Assembly (NCBI GenBank): GCA_022782405.1
Contig: JALFNK010000016.1
Span: forward strand, 1 to 36,489
Reading direction: 5' to 3'
Source: Alistipes sp.
GTDB taxonomy: Bacteria; Bacteroidota; Bacteroidia; Bacteroidales; Rikenellaceae
Length of the DNA: 36,489 bases
Under the pieces are notes generated by a model, which was not told where the DNA came from, did no database searches, and was given only the letters and a program-made list of their open reading frames with translations. Each line of letters opens with the position of its first letter. The stretch's first letter is position 1. Both the position numbers and the translations under genes were made by a program. This document shows, one piece after another, positions 8,375 through 19,851 of the stretch.

Positions 8375-9697
8375 TTACTTTTCGCTCATGTACTGCTTGA
8401 TGTAGTGGTGGTGCGAACCCCAGCGTTCGAAGGCGGCGCGGTCGAGCTCCTCCTGGGCCGAGGGGTGCGCGATCGAGATGAGCAGACGGGCACGCTCCTG
8501 CATCGACTTGCCGTAGAGATCCACGGCGCCGAACTCCGTAACGACCCAATGCACATGGAAACGCGACGTTACGACGCCGGCACCGTCGAGCAGCGTGGGG
8601 CAGATCTTCGAAACACCCTTGTTCGTGATGGCGGGCATGGCGATGATGGCCTTTCCGCCCTTCGAGAGCGAAGCGCCGTAGACGAAGTCGATCTGACCGC
8701 CGGCTCCCGACCAGAATTTCGTGCCGAGCGAGTCGGCGCAAACCTGGCCCGTAAGGTCGATCTGCAGGGCCGAGTTGATGGCCACGAAGTTGTCGTTCTG
8801 CGAGATGACGTAGGGGTCGTTCGTGTAACCCACGTCCATCATCAGCACGCCGGGGTTGTCGTCGATGAAGTCGTAAACGGCCTGCGAACCCATCAGGAAG
8901 GTCGAAACCATCTTGCCCGGATCGGTCTTTTTGGCTTCGCCGTTGATGACGCCCTTCTCGACGAGCGGCAGAACGCCGTCGGCGAACATTTCGGTGTGGA
9001 TACCGAGGTTTTTGTGGCCTCCGAGCTGGCTCAACACGGCATTCGGAATGGCTCCGATGCCCATCTGGAGCGTGGCGCCGTCGCTGATCAGTTCGGCGCA
9101 GTGTTTTCCGATGGCTGTTTCGATCTCATTGGGCTCCGAGAATTTCGCCTCCACGAGCGGCGTGTCGTCCTCGACGAACAGGTCGATCTTCGACATGGGG
9201 ATCATGGCCTGTCCGAAAGCGCGGGGAACGTGCTTGTTCACCACGGCGATGACATAGTCGGCGCATTCCACGGCGGCAAGCGTCGCATCGACCGACGTGC
9301 CGAGCGATACATAGCCGTGTTTGTCGGGCGGGCATACCTGGATCATGGCGACGTTGCAGGGAACGGCTCCGCTGCGGTAGAGCTTCTGCGTCTCGCTTAG
9401 GAATACCGGGATGTAGTCGGCATAGCCGCTCTGCGTAACCTTGCGGACGTTCGAGCCTACGAAGAAGGAGTCGAGCTGGAAGACACCCTCGAACTTCGGG
9501 TCGGCATAGGGTGCCGGGCCCTCGGTGTGGAGGTGGTGTACATGGACGTTCTTCAGCTCTCCGGCTTCGCCGCGTTTGCACATGGCGTTGATCAGGCACT
9601 GCGGAGCCGATGCTACGGAGCTCAGGTGCACATGATCTCCCGACTTGATGACCTTGACGGCCTCTTCGGGCGTGGTGAATTTGATCTGCGTATTCAT
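8375..9697 (-). CDS. Acetyl-CoA hydrolase/transferase-family acyl-CoA:carboxylate CoA-transferase
   Basis: A 440-residue cytosolic enzyme of the family that includes 4-hydroxybutyrate and butyryl-CoA:acetate CoA-transferases. Such enzymes move CoA between acyl-CoA and a free acid through a glutamyl-CoA thioester. Visible landmarks are GIGAIP at 213-218, HTEM with the probable catalytic E236, and the glycine-rich GAGGQIDF at 331-338. The length is normal for the family. In a fermenting gut Bacteroidales it would fit acetate, succinate, propionate or butyrate metabolism, but the acid it uses cannot be read from the sequence. It lies 81 bp after infB on the same strand without a strong hairpin between them, so partial co-transcription is possible, and it ends at its own terminator. 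Confidence 0.85.
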   Translation of the reverse strand: MNTQIKFTTPEEAVKVIKSGDHVHLSSVASAPQCLINAMCKRGEAGELKNVHVHHLHTEGPAPYADPKFEGVFQLDSFFVGSNVRKVTQSGYADYIPVFLSETQKLYRSGAVPCNVAMIQVCPPDKHGYVSLGTSVDATLAAVECADYVIAVVNKHVPRAFGQAMIPMSKIDLFVEDDTPLVEAKFSEPNEIETAIGKHCAELISDGATLQMGIGAIPNAVLSQLGGHKNLGIHTEMFADGVLPLVEKGVINGEAKKTDPGKMVSTFLMGSQAVYDFIDDNPGVLMMDVGYTNDPYVISQNDNFVAINSALQIDLTGQVCADSLGTKFWSGAGGQIDFVYGASLSKGGKAIIAMPAITNKGVSKICPTLLDGAGVVTSRFHVHWVVTEFGAVDLYGKSMQERARLLISIAHPSAQEELDRAAFERWGSHHHYIKQYMSEK

Positions 9698-9778
9698 TAG
9701 TGTGTGTTTGGGGTATGGTTTAAAAAATCAATCCTGTTTCCCTTTTCATGTTGTTTTTCGCGGGATGGCGGCTTCTTG

Positions 9779-12667
<2,889 letters not shown>

Positions 12668-12696
12668 ATCTTGTTTTTCCTTTCTTGCGGTTTAGA

Positions 12697-13926
12697 CTAT
12701 TCGAACTCGGCTTTGAGAATCTCGACGACCTTCTGGGCCTGCTCCAGCTCGAGGTCGGCGCGCGCGGCGATCTCCTCGACAGGCAGCTCGAGTACGCTCT
12801 TCGCCGTATCGCATCCGGCGCTCTTCAGCGCGTCGATAATCCAGCCGTCGATCTCGTCGGCGAACTCCGAGAGGGCGACGTCCTCCTCTTCGATCTCCCG
12901 GTAGACGTCGATGTCGTATCCGGTAAGCATTTTCGAGAGACGGATGTTCAGGCCGCCCTTGCCGATGGCCAGCGACACCTGGTCGGGCTTGAGGTAGACC
13001 GAAGCGGTCTTCTTCTCCTCGTCGATGGTGATCGAGGAGATCTTCGCGGGGTTGAGTGCGCGCTGGATCATCAGCTGCGTGTTGGCCGTGTAGTTCACCA
13101 CGTCGATGTTCTCGTTGCGCAGCTCCTTGACGATCGAGTAGATACGCGATCCCTTCATGCCGACGCAGGCTCCCACGGGGTCGATGCGTTCGTCGTAGGA
13201 CTCTACGGCTACCTTGGCACGCTCTCCGGGAATACGGACGATCTTCTTGATGGTGATCAGACCGTCGAAGATCTCGGGAACCTCCTGTTCGAACAACCGC
13301 TCGAGGAACTGGTTGGCCGTGCGTGAAAGGATGATGCGCGGCTGGTTGTTGTTCATCTCGACCGACTTGACGATGGCCTTGATCGTATCGCCCTTGCGGT
13401 AGAAGTCATTGGGAATCTGCTCGGCCTTGGGAAGGATGAGTTCGTTCTCCTCGTCGTCGAGGATGAGCACCTCCTTCTTCCATACCTGATAGACCTCGCC
13501 GGTAACGATCTCGCCGACCTTTTCTGAGTACTTCTCGTACAGGCTGGCCTTTTCGAGATCGAGGATGCGCGAGGCGAGGTTCTGGCGCAGCGAGAGCACC
13601 GTGCGGCGGCCGAACGACGAGAGCTTGATCTCATCGGCGTATTCGTCTCCGACCTCGTAAGTGGGATCGATGGCCTTGACCTCCGAAACGGCGATCTGCA
13701 TGTTGGGATTTTCGACGGCGCCGTCCTCGACGACGGTGCGGTTGCGCCAGATTTCGAGGTCGCCCTTCTCGGGGTTGATGATGACATCGAAATTCTCGTC
13801 CGTTTCATACTGCTTCTGAAGCGCGTGGCGGAATACATCCTCCAATACGCCGATCATCGTCGATTTGTCGATGTTCTTCAGCTCTTTGAACTCGGCAAAG
13901 TTGCTGATCAAATTCAGGTTGTCCAT
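12697..13926 (-). CDS. nusA: Transcription termination/antitermination factor NusA
   Basis: A 409-residue RNA polymerase-associated factor that modulates pausing, termination and antitermination. The N-terminal polymerase-binding domain (about 1-130) is followed by an S1 domain (about 135-200, from GEIVTGEVYQ) and two KH domains (the first around VGACVGMKGSRI, the second around LAIGKGGLNIRL). The remaining 60 or so residues are acidic and helical. It is shorter than the 495-residue E. coli protein because the C-terminal acidic repeats are missing, as is usual outside Proteobacteria. It lies between rimP and infB in one operon, with a 115-bp gap after rimP that contains two hairpins. Confidence 0.97.
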   Translation of the reverse strand: MDNLNLISNFAEFKELKNIDKSTMIGVLEDVFRHALQKQYETDENFDVIINPEKGDLEIWRNRTVVEDGAVENPNMQIAVSEVKAIDPTYEVGDEYADEIKLSSFGRRTVLSLRQNLASRILDLEKASLYEKYSEKVGEIVTGEVYQVWKKEVLILDDEENELILPKAEQIPNDFYRKGDTIKAIVKSVEMNNNQPRIILSRTANQFLERLFEQEVPEIFDGLITIKKIVRIPGERAKVAVESYDERIDPVGACVGMKGSRIYSIVKELRNENIDVVNYTANTQLMIQRALNPAKISSITIDEEKKTASVYLKPDQVSLAIGKGGLNIRLSKMLTGYDIDVYREIEEEDVALSEFADEIDGWIIDALKSAGCDTAKSVLELPVEEIAARADLELEQAQKVVEILKAEFE

Positions 13927-13979
13927 TTGAATGTGTTATCTTGTTTTGTTGTTCGTTGTTTGCGGTGTTTCATCGGCGT

Positions 13980-14037
13980 GCAGGGCTTTCTTCTCCGGAA
14001 AGCCTGCGTTCAGACACCGACGGCCGCACGGTGCGGC
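13980..14037 (-). other. Two hairpins in the rimP-nusA gap
   Basis: In the 115 bp between the rimP stop and the nusA start are two inverted repeats: GCAGG(G)CTTTC pairing with GAAAGCCTGC (13980-13990 with 13998-14007, one bulged base), and GCCGC pairing with GCGGC (14023-14037). Neither is followed by a T-run on the minus strand, so they look like transcript-structuring or processing elements and not terminators. Confidence 0.4.
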
Positions 14038-14041
14038 GGCT

Positions 14042-14509
14042 TTATTTGAAGTCGAGCCACTCGCGGGTGTACTTGACCTCGGAGAAGGGATAGGTGTGCG
14101 TAACCTGCACGAGCTGCTTGCGCTTCTTGCCTTCGACAGCCTGTTTTTCTTCGTAGGAGAGGGTGATGCCCTCCTCGTCGGCGGCCTCGAGCCTTGCGAG
14201 GATCTTCATGCCGTTTGTCAGCAGCACCTCCACCGGGCGTCCCGTGATCTTGCGGTACTGCCGCAGCGTACGGAGGTCGGATCCGATACCTGCCGAGGCT
14301 ACCGTAAGCGAGAAATCCTCTGCCTCGCGATCCATGTCGGCCTCGATGGCGCGGCTCAATTCCACGCAGGCGTCGATTCCGACAGCCGTGTCGCTGTCGA
14401 TTGTCAGTTCGATTTCGTTGCCGGGGGTGCAGGTGCATTCCACAACGAACCGGTCGGTTCCCTCAAGGTGGCGTTCTGCCGCTTCAATGATTTTTTTCGT
14501 GTCGATCAT
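14042..14509 (-). CDS. rimP: Ribosome maturation factor RimP
   Basis: A 155-residue cytosolic protein needed for maturation of the 30S subunit. It shows the two-domain RimP layout: an N-terminal alpha/beta domain (about 1-80, with IELTIDSDTAVGIDACVELSR and an acidic patch) and a C-terminal SH3-like barrel (about 85-155, with GRPVEVLLTNGMKILARL). The typical segment SAGIGSDLRTLRQYRK joins them; most RimPs have SPGxxRPL here, so this version is diverged but recognisable. It is the first gene of the rimP-nusA-infB operon, which supports the call. Its leader of about 77 nt carries a terminator-like hairpin (14545-14565). Confidence 0.92.
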   Translation of the reverse strand: MIDTKKIIEAAERHLEGTDRFVVECTCTPGNEIELTIDSDTAVGIDACVELSRAIEADMDREAEDFSLTVASAGIGSDLRTLRQYRKITGRPVEVLLTNGMKILARLEAADEEGITLSYEEKQAVEGKKRKQLVQVTHTYPFSEVKYTREWLDFK

Positions 14510-14544
14510 GTGGCTGTCGTTCAGCTGTGTATAACTATAAAAGA

Positions 14545-14565
14545 AGGGGACTCACCGTCCCCTTT
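14545..14565 (-). promoter_or_regulatory. Terminator-like hairpin in the rimP leader
   Basis: A perfect 8-bp stem (AAGGGGAC, 14545-14552, with 14558-14565) closes a 5-nt loop. On the minus strand CTTTTATAG follows, an imperfect U-tract. It lies between the predicted promoter and the rimP start, where it could attenuate transcription or stop read-through from lpxA. Confidence 0.5.
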
Positions 14566-14592
14566 CCTCATTCGCTTGGTCTTTCGACAACG

Positions 14593-14623
14593 CAAATATA
14601 GTAAAAAATTCCGATATACCAAT
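14593..14623 (-). promoter_or_regulatory. Promoter of the rimP-nusA-infB operon
   Basis: On the minus strand ATTG (14623-14620), a 19-nt spacer and TATATTTG (14600-14593) fit the Bacteroidota promoter with one mismatch in the upstream box. Transcription would begin near 14586. Confidence 0.65.
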
Positions 14624-14641
14624 ATATAATCGAAAAAATAT

Positions 14642-14677
14642 ACAGCGGGGCCGTTTTCGAGCAACGACTCCCGCTGT
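14642..14677 (-). terminator. Intrinsic terminator after lpxA
   Basis: An 8-bp perfect stem (ACAGCGGG at 14642-14649 with 14670-14677) closes a 20-nt loop. On the minus strand ATATTTTTTC follows. It lies 40 nt past the lpxA stop and just upstream of the rimP promoter. Confidence 0.75.
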
Positions 14678-14716
14678 CTGTTTCCGTCCGATCTTGTCCG
14701 GATCGGTTCCTGCGGT

Positions 14717-15511
14717 TTATTCGGCCCGGCTGCGCGACTCGTAGGGCTTGATGACTCCGCGCTTCGATTCGCGGATGAATCCGACGAGGGCATTCCGTTC
14801 GGGGCTTTCGGGAACGGCATGTTCCACTTCGTCGCAGGCGGCCATGTAGTTCATGCCGCTCTGGAAGAGAATGCGGCAGGCATCATGGATCTCTCCGATA
14901 CGCTCGGGCGTGAACCCGCGGCGCGAGAGGCCGACCTTGTTGACGCCGGCGAAGCGGAGCGTGTCGTTGCGGACGATGACGAACGGCGGCAGGTCCTGGC
15001 TCAGCAGGGCTCCGCCCTGGATCATCGAATGCTCGCCGATATGTACCCATTGGTGGACGGCGGCATGACCGCCGATGACGGCCCAATCTCCGACATGCAC
15101 CTCTCCGGCGAGCGATACGCGGTTGGCGATGACGCAGTGGCTTCCGATGACACAGTCGTGTCCGACATGCGTGTAGGCCATCAGCAGGTTGTGCGAGCCG
15201 ATGCGGGTCGTGCCCGTCGAGGCCGTGCCGCGACTGATGGTAACGTATTCGCGGATATCGTTCGAATCTCCGATTTCGCAGGTGGTTTTCTCGCCGGCGA
15301 ATTTCAGATCCTGCGGCAGGCACGATACCGAGGCGGCAGTGTGGATCTTGCATGCCCGACCGATGCGGGCGCCGTCGTGGATCACGGCTCCGGGGCCGAT
15401 CCAGCAGTCGTCGCCGATGACGACGTCCGCGGCGATATAGGCGAAGGGTTCCACCGTAACGTTCTTGCCGAGCTTTGCGTCGGGGTGGATGTAGGCGAGT
15501 TTGCTGATCAT
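14717..15511 (-). CDS. lpxA: Acyl-ACP:UDP-N-acetylglucosamine O-acyltransferase
   Basis: A 264-residue enzyme of the first step of lipid A synthesis: transfer of a 3-hydroxyacyl chain from acyl carrier protein to UDP-GlcNAc. Residues 1-190 are left-handed beta-helix hexapeptide repeats (IGDDCWIGPGAVI and similar). The catalytic histidine is H118 in the segment THVGHDCVIG, matching the usual HxxHDC. The helical C-terminal region includes GVNKVGLSRRGF, typical of LpxA. Its ATG shares one base with the stop codon of lpxC/fabZ (TAATG), so the two are translationally coupled. The length is close to that of E. coli LpxA (262). Confidence 0.96.
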   Translation of the reverse strand: MISKLAYIHPDAKLGKNVTVEPFAYIAADVVIGDDCWIGPGAVIHDGARIGRACKIHTAASVSCLPQDLKFAGEKTTCEIGDSNDIREYVTISRGTASTGTTRIGSHNLLMAYTHVGHDCVIGSHCVIANRVSLAGEVHVGDWAVIGGHAAVHQWVHIGEHSMIQGGALLSQDLPPFVIVRNDTLRFAGVNKVGLSRRGFTPERIGEIHDACRILFQSGMNYMAACDEVEHAVPESPERNALVGFIRESKRGVIKPYESRSRAE

Positions 15512-16902
15512 TACTGGCGGTTTTTAACGATTTGAGCCATGAGTTCCGCCTCGCAGGCGAGCGACTCGCCGACGAAGGCTTTGGCCTCGACGAGTGCGAC
15601 GCCGCGGCGGATGGGCTCGAGCAGGTGGATTTCGAACTGGAGCGTATCTCCCGGCACGACCTTGCGCTTGAACTTGGCGTTGTCGATCTTCATGAAGTAG
15701 GTCGAGTAGTTCTCGGGGTCGGGTACCGTGTTGAGGACCATGATGCCGCTGCACTGGGCCATGGCCTCGATGATGAGTACACCCGGCATGACCGGCTCCT
15801 CGGGGAAATGCCCGACGAAGAAGGGCTCGTTCATCGTAACGTTCTTGATGCCGGCAACCGACGTGGCGTCGCAGTGGAAGATGCGGTCGACGAGCAGGAA
15901 CGGCGGACGGTGGGGCAGCATGTGCCGGATGGCGTTGATGTCGTAGAGGGGCGGCTTGCGGCAGTCGTAGGTGAAGCGGGGCTTCTCGCCGGCCTTGCGG
16001 ATAGTGCGCTTGAGCTGCTTCATGAACTCCGTGTTGGCGAAATGTCCGGGGCGGGTGGCCCATACGCGGCCCTTGATGCGTACGCCGAGCAGGGCGAAGT
16101 CTCCGAGCAGGTCGAGAAGCTTGTGCCGCGCGAGCTCGTTGTTGCAGCGCAGCTCGAGGTTGTTGAGGTATCCGGCCTTGATCTCGATGTCGGGTTTGTT
16201 GAAGACCTTTTTGAGGTGTTCGAGCTGCTCTTCGGGCACGGGATTCTCGACGACGACGATGGCGTTGTCCAGGTCTCCGCCCTTGATGAGATTCATCTTG
16301 ATGAGCGGTTCGATCTCATGCAGGAATACGAATGTCCGGCAGGGTGCGATCTTGTCGGCATAGTCGTCGCCGGGATCGAGCGTGGCGTACTGGTTGCCGA
16401 TGACCTTCGAATTGTAGTCCACATGGACCGATACGGAGAATTCGTCGTCGGGGTAGAGGATGATGGCCACACCCTTTTCGGGGATCGTGTAGACCATCTT
16501 TTCGGTAACGTGGTAAAACGTGCGTTCGGCCTCCTGCTCGACGAGCCCGGTTTCGGAAATTGCCTTGGCGTATGCGCAGGCGGAACCGTCCATGATGGGC
16601 GTCTCGGGGCCGTCGATGTCGATCAGGGCGTTATCCACGCCCAGGGTCCAGAGCGCCGACATGATATGTTCGATGGTGCTGACGCGATGGCCTCCGGCCT
16701 CGATCGTCGTACCGCGGGAGGTGTCGACGACGTAGTCGCAAAGAGCGGGAATGAGGGGCTGCCCCTCGATATCGGTGCGGCGGAATACGATTCCCGTGCC
16801 GGCTTCGGCGGGATTCACCGTCATGGTTACTTGGACGCCCGTATGAAGCCCTTTCCCCGAAAAGGAGATCGGAGCCTTGAGCGTTTGCTGTTTGGTTGTC
16901 AT
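15511..16902 (-). CDS. lpxC/fabZ: LpxC-FabZ fusion: UDP-3-O-acyl-GlcNAc deacetylase / 3-hydroxyacyl-ACP dehydratase
   Basis: A 463-residue bifunctional enzyme typical of Bacteroidota. The LpxC part (about 1-310) is the committed deacetylase of lipid A synthesis: zinc ligands H79, H260 and D264, catalytic E78 and H287. The FabZ part (about 318-463) dehydrates 3-hydroxyacyl-ACP in fatty acid elongation: HMLPHRPPF at its start, catalytic H365 (GHFPEEP) and E379 (IIEAMAQ). Fusing them puts use and removal of the shared hydroxyacyl precursor in one protein. I chose the ATG at 16902; the ATG at 16914 would lie only about 8 nt from the predicted transcription start, and the frame upstream to 17028 covers the promoter. 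The lpxD gene is not next to it in this window. Confidence 0.95.
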   Translation of the reverse strand: MTTKQQTLKAPISFSGKGLHTGVQVTMTVNPAEAGTGIVFRRTDIEGQPLIPALCDYVVDTSRGTTIEAGGHRVSTIEHIMSALWTLGVDNALIDIDGPETPIMDGSACAYAKAISETGLVEQEAERTFYHVTEKMVYTIPEKGVAIILYPDDEFSVSVHVDYNSKVIGNQYATLDPGDDYADKIAPCRTFVFLHEIEPLIKMNLIKGGDLDNAIVVVENPVPEEQLEHLKKVFNKPDIEIKAGYLNNLELRCNNELARHKLLDLLGDFALLGVRIKGRVWATRPGHFANTEFMKQLKRTIRKAGEKPRFTYDCRKPPLYDINAIRHMLPHRPPFLLVDRIFHCDATSVAGIKNVTMNEPFFVGHFPEEPVMPGVLIIEAMAQCSGIMVLNTVPDPENYSTYFMKIDNAKFKRKVVPGDTLQFEIHLLEPIRRGVALVEAKAFVGESLACEAELMAQIVKNRQ

Positions 16903-16927
16903 AAGCGGGTTCATGGTAAATTGCACG

Positions 16928-16959
16928 CAAAGATAATGCAACTCGGGCGCAAAACCAAA
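16928..16959 (-). promoter_or_regulatory. Promoter of the lpxC/fabZ-lpxA operon
   Basis: On the minus strand TTTG (16959-16956), a 20-nt spacer and TATCTTTG (16935-16928) match the full Bacteroidota consensus. Transcription would start near 16922, leaving a leader of about 20 nt and favouring the ATG at 16902. Confidence 0.8.
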
Positions 16960-17028
16960 TTTTGATCCGACGCTCCGGGCCGTGGTTAATTTTCTGTAAA
17001 GATAATAAAAAAAACGGTAAAAAAACAC

Positions 17029-17036
17029 TACTTTTG
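17029..17036 (+). promoter_or_regulatory. Putative -7 box of the TonB-like gene
   Basis: TACTTTTG matches TAnnTTTG and lies 24 nt before the ATG at 17060. The DNA upstream is an A-rich tract without a clear TTTG element. Confidence 0.5.
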
Positions 17037-17059
17037 CCCGGAAAACCCCAAAAACATCT

Positions 17060-17989
17060 ATGGCAGAGAGAGCCCAGCAACAGAGTCCTGATACTTCCGT
17101 TCATCGGGAACAAACTTCCGCCCCGGAACCACGACCCAGATCGGCCGTGGCGGACCCGGCTGCGGGAAAGGGCTCCTCGCGACCGTCCGAAGACGGCGGG
17201 CCGCAGGTATTGCGACCCGCACGGCGTCCGCGTTTGCATCTGCCGTTCGAAAACCGCCGCGAGGATGCCGGCGTATGGGCCTACGATCATCGGGCAGGGC
17301 TCTGTGTTACGCTGATCGTCTATCTGGTGCTGATGATCGCTTTTGTTTCGTCAAAGATCGTCATCGGAAGGCAACCCCACCAGCAGGGCATGTATATCGA
17401 CCTGCAGACCCTTGCGGAACTCGAGCAGGAGCGAGACCGCCTGCAGTCCGAGGTGGAGCGCCGCCAGCAGGGAGAGGCGATCGACTGGGGCAGCGTCCGT
17501 AACGAGATTTCGAATGAAAACGCCCTCAACGAGCAGCTCAAGGATGACCGGGGAACGAATACCGCGGCGCTGAACGATGCTGCAAAAGATGCTGCGGCGC
17601 GCATGCAGGCCAACCGCGATGCCTATGAACAGGGTCTTGCCGAGGCCGAGGCCATCGGCGGGGAGCGCGGCCGTGCGTCGGAGGGGAAACACGAGGACCG
17701 CAAGGTCAAGGGGAGTGTTACGGTTTCGTTTTCGCTGACCGATCCGTTGCGGCAGTCGGTCCATCTGAACGTTCCGGCCTACCGTTGCGAGTCGGGCGGG
17801 CAGGTTGTCGTGGCTATTGTCGTCAATCGGGCCGGAGAGGTTGTCTCGGCCCGTGTTGTCGAAGGGGGCGACGACTGCATGCGCGAAGCTGCCCTGCGTG
17901 CGGCGAACGTATCGACTTTCAATATCGATCCCGCGGCTCCGGCACGTCATCAGGGCACCATCACCTATACATTCATTCCGCAGTACTGA
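17060..17989 (+). CDS. TonB-like energy transducer protein
   Basis: A 309-residue inner-membrane protein. About 78 N-terminal residues are Pro/Arg/Ser-rich, probably disordered and cytosolic. One membrane segment follows (about 79-98), then a charged coiled-coil stretch (about 115-150) and an Ala/Glu-rich linker. The C-terminal domain (about 230-309) has TonB features: VPAYRCESGGQVVVAIVV, then a Gly-Glu-Val turn, AALRAANVSTFN and a closing GTITYTFIPQY. TonB proteins pass proton-motive force from ExbBD to outer-membrane receptors, but neither ExbBD nor a receptor is encoded here, so a structural TonB-like role is also possible. It is divergent from lpxC/fabZ and 196 bp before the antiporter gene. 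The long cytosolic N-terminus is unusual for TonB. Confidence 0.75.
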   Translation: MAERAQQQSPDTSVHREQTSAPEPRPRSAVADPAAGKGSSRPSEDGGPQVLRPARRPRLHLPFENRREDAGVWAYDHRAGLCVTLIVYLVLMIAFVSSKIVIGRQPHQQGMYIDLQTLAELEQERDRLQSEVERRQQGEAIDWGSVRNEISNENALNEQLKDDRGTNTAALNDAAKDAAARMQANRDAYEQGLAEAEAIGGERGRASEGKHEDRKVKGSVTVSFSLTDPLRQSVHLNVPAYRCESGGQVVVAIVVNRAGEVVSARVVEGGDDCMREAALRAANVSTFNIDPAAPARHQGTITYTFIPQY

Positions 17990-18103
17990 ACCGTTTTGCC
18001 GCTTTGCGGCTTGCCCGGCCGCCTGTACCGTGCGCTTTGTCCGAATCGGACGTGATGATCCGTTTTTTCGCCGGGAAGAGCAGGATAAGCGCGCTTTTTT
18101 CCG

Positions 18104-18111
18104 TATTTTTG
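18104..18111 (+). promoter_or_regulatory. Putative -7 box of the antiporter gene
   Basis: TATTTTTG matches TAnnTTTG; transcription would start near 18118, about 68 nt before the ATG at 18186. No convincing upstream TTTG was found at the right distance. Confidence 0.45.
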
Positions 18112-18185
18112 TCCCGGGTATGACGTTCTGTCTTGCGTTGCGACGGACAAGTTTCCGCTTGGACGCTGACGGACCCGAATTCTGA

Positions 18186-19691
18186 ATGCATATGATTTCG
18201 ATCAGTGGTGAAAATATCGTTTTGGTAGGGGCCCTGCTGTTGTTCGTAGCGGTGTTGGCCGGTAAGGTGGCCTATCGTTTCGGGGCTCCGGCATTGCTGT
18301 TGTTTCTCGGTGTGGGCATGCTGTTCGGCTGGGATTTCATCTCCTACCGCTCGGAGGAGATCACGCAGTTCATCGGCATGATCTCGTTGTGCATCATCCT
18401 CTTCACGGGCGGTATGGATACGTCGTTCCGTGAGATACGTCCGGTCATCGGTCCGGGAGTGGTGCTGGCTACGGTAGGCGTGGCCATGACTGCGGTGATC
18501 CTTGCCGGGTTCGTCTGGCTCATTGCACCGTGGCTGGGTCTGGAGATGCCCTTTGCCGTGGCATTGCTGCTGGCCTCGACGATGTCCTCGACCGATTCGG
18601 CCTCCGTATTTTCCATCCTGCGAAGCAAAAAGCAGGGCCTGAAGGAACATTTGCGGCCGCTGCTCGAACTGGAGAGCGGTTCGAACGATCCGATGGCCTA
18701 TATGATGACGGTCCTGCTGGTCGGAGTGCTGACGGGAACCACGCAGGAGCATCCCGGCCTGGGACTGTCGGCTCTTTATTTCGTGATGCAGATGGGCATC
18801 GGAGCCTTGGCCGGTTATCTGATCGGACGTCTGGCCGTCTGGACGATCAACAAGATCAACCTGGTGAACCACTCGTTATATGCCGTTTTGCTGTTGGCAT
18901 TCGTCTTCTTGTCGTTCGCCTTCACCGATCTCTTGGGCGGAAACGGCTATTTGGCGGTATATCTGTCGGGCTTGGTCATCGGCAACCGCAAGTTGGTGCA
19001 GAAGCGGCCGCTGACGGTCTTTTTCGACGGATTCACCTGGCTCATGCAGATCGTAATGTTTCTTGCGCTCGGACTTTTCGTCAATAGCCGCGAGTTGTTG
19101 CAGCCCGAGGTGCTGATTCTGGGCTGCGCCGTCGGGGCATTCCTGATCTTTGTGGCGCGGCCCCTGTCGGTTTTCGCCTGTCTGTTGCCGTTTCGCCGAT
19201 TTTCGACGCGGGCGCGGTTTTACATTTCATGGGTCGGTTTGCGCGGGGCAGTGCCTATTCTTTTTGCCATCTACCCGATGATGGGCGATGTGGCGCATGC
19301 CGATCTGCTGTTCAACGTGGTTTTCCTCTCGACGATTCTGTCGCTTGTCGTGCAGGGCACGACTGTCAGCGGCATGGCCAACCTGCTGGGGCTGGCCTAT
19401 GAAGAGCGCGAGTCGGCCTTCGATGTCAATATGCACGAGGACATGAAGTCAGCCCTGACAGAGGTCGAGGTCAATGAGAGCATGTTGGAGAGCGGGCCGA
19501 CACTCAAGGACATCGTGCTCCCGGAGAACACACTGGTAATGATGGTATGTCGCGACGGGGAGTATTTTGTGCCGCGGGGCAAGACGGAGTTGAAGCTGGG
19601 CGACAAGCTGCTGGTCATAACCGACCGCAGCGAGGAGCTGGAATCAACCTACCGGGAGATGGGTATCGACGATGTGATGAAACTCGGGTAG
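18186..19691 (+). CDS. CPA1-family cation/proton antiporter with C-terminal RCK_C domain (NhaP2/CvrA type)
   Basis: A 501-residue inner-membrane antiporter that exchanges K+ or Na+ for H+. About 12-13 hydrophobic segments fill residues 8-400. Key membrane motifs are SSTDSASV with D137 and ESGSNDP with N167-D168, the ion-binding ND pair of electroneutral CPA1 exchangers; WVGLRGAVPI is the conserved later helix. The C-terminal 70 residues (about 430-495: LKDIVLPENTLVMMV to LKLGDKLLVITD) form an RCK_C/TrkA-C regulatory domain, as in NhaP2-type K+/H+ antiporters. This favours K+/H+ exchange over Na+/H+, but the ion cannot be settled from sequence. The start could also be the ATG at 18192. It appears to be a single-gene transcript. 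Confidence 0.9.
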   Translation: MHMISISGENIVLVGALLLFVAVLAGKVAYRFGAPALLLFLGVGMLFGWDFISYRSEEITQFIGMISLCIILFTGGMDTSFREIRPVIGPGVVLATVGVAMTAVILAGFVWLIAPWLGLEMPFAVALLLASTMSSTDSASVFSILRSKKQGLKEHLRPLLELESGSNDPMAYMMTVLLVGVLTGTTQEHPGLGLSALYFVMQMGIGALAGYLIGRLAVWTINKINLVNHSLYAVLLLAFVFLSFAFTDLLGGNGYLAVYLSGLVIGNRKLVQKRPLTVFFDGFTWLMQIVMFLALGLFVNSRELLQPEVLILGCAVGAFLIFVARPLSVFACLLPFRRFSTRARFYISWVGLRGAVPILFAIYPMMGDVAHADLLFNVVFLSTILSLVVQGTTVSGMANLLGLAYEERESAFDVNMHEDMKSALTEVEVNESMLESGPTLKDIVLPENTLVMMVCRDGEYFVPRGKTELKLGDKLLVITDRSEELESTYREMGIDDVMKLG

Positions 19692-19770
19692 CCATCGGGC
19701 CGTCCCCCACCGATTTGGGTTGCCGAGTATTTTTCGCCATCAGCAGGACGAACATTTTGCCAAAAAGGAA

Positions 19771-19803
19771 CCCGCCATTGATATCAGTTTTATCAATGGC
19801 GGG
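19771..19803. terminator. Terminator between antiporter and lipoprotein genes
   Basis: A perfect 13-bp stem (CCCGCCATTGATA, 19771-19783, with 19791-19803) closes a 7-nt loop. On the minus strand TTCCTTTTTGG follows, so it best serves the lipoprotein genes read from the right. On the plus strand the hairpin lacks a T-run but may also halt transcription from the antiporter gene. Confidence 0.8.
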
Positions 19804-19851
19804 CCGCCTCAAAAGAGTTTCGGAACCGGGCTACCGTCCGAGCCCGAACGG

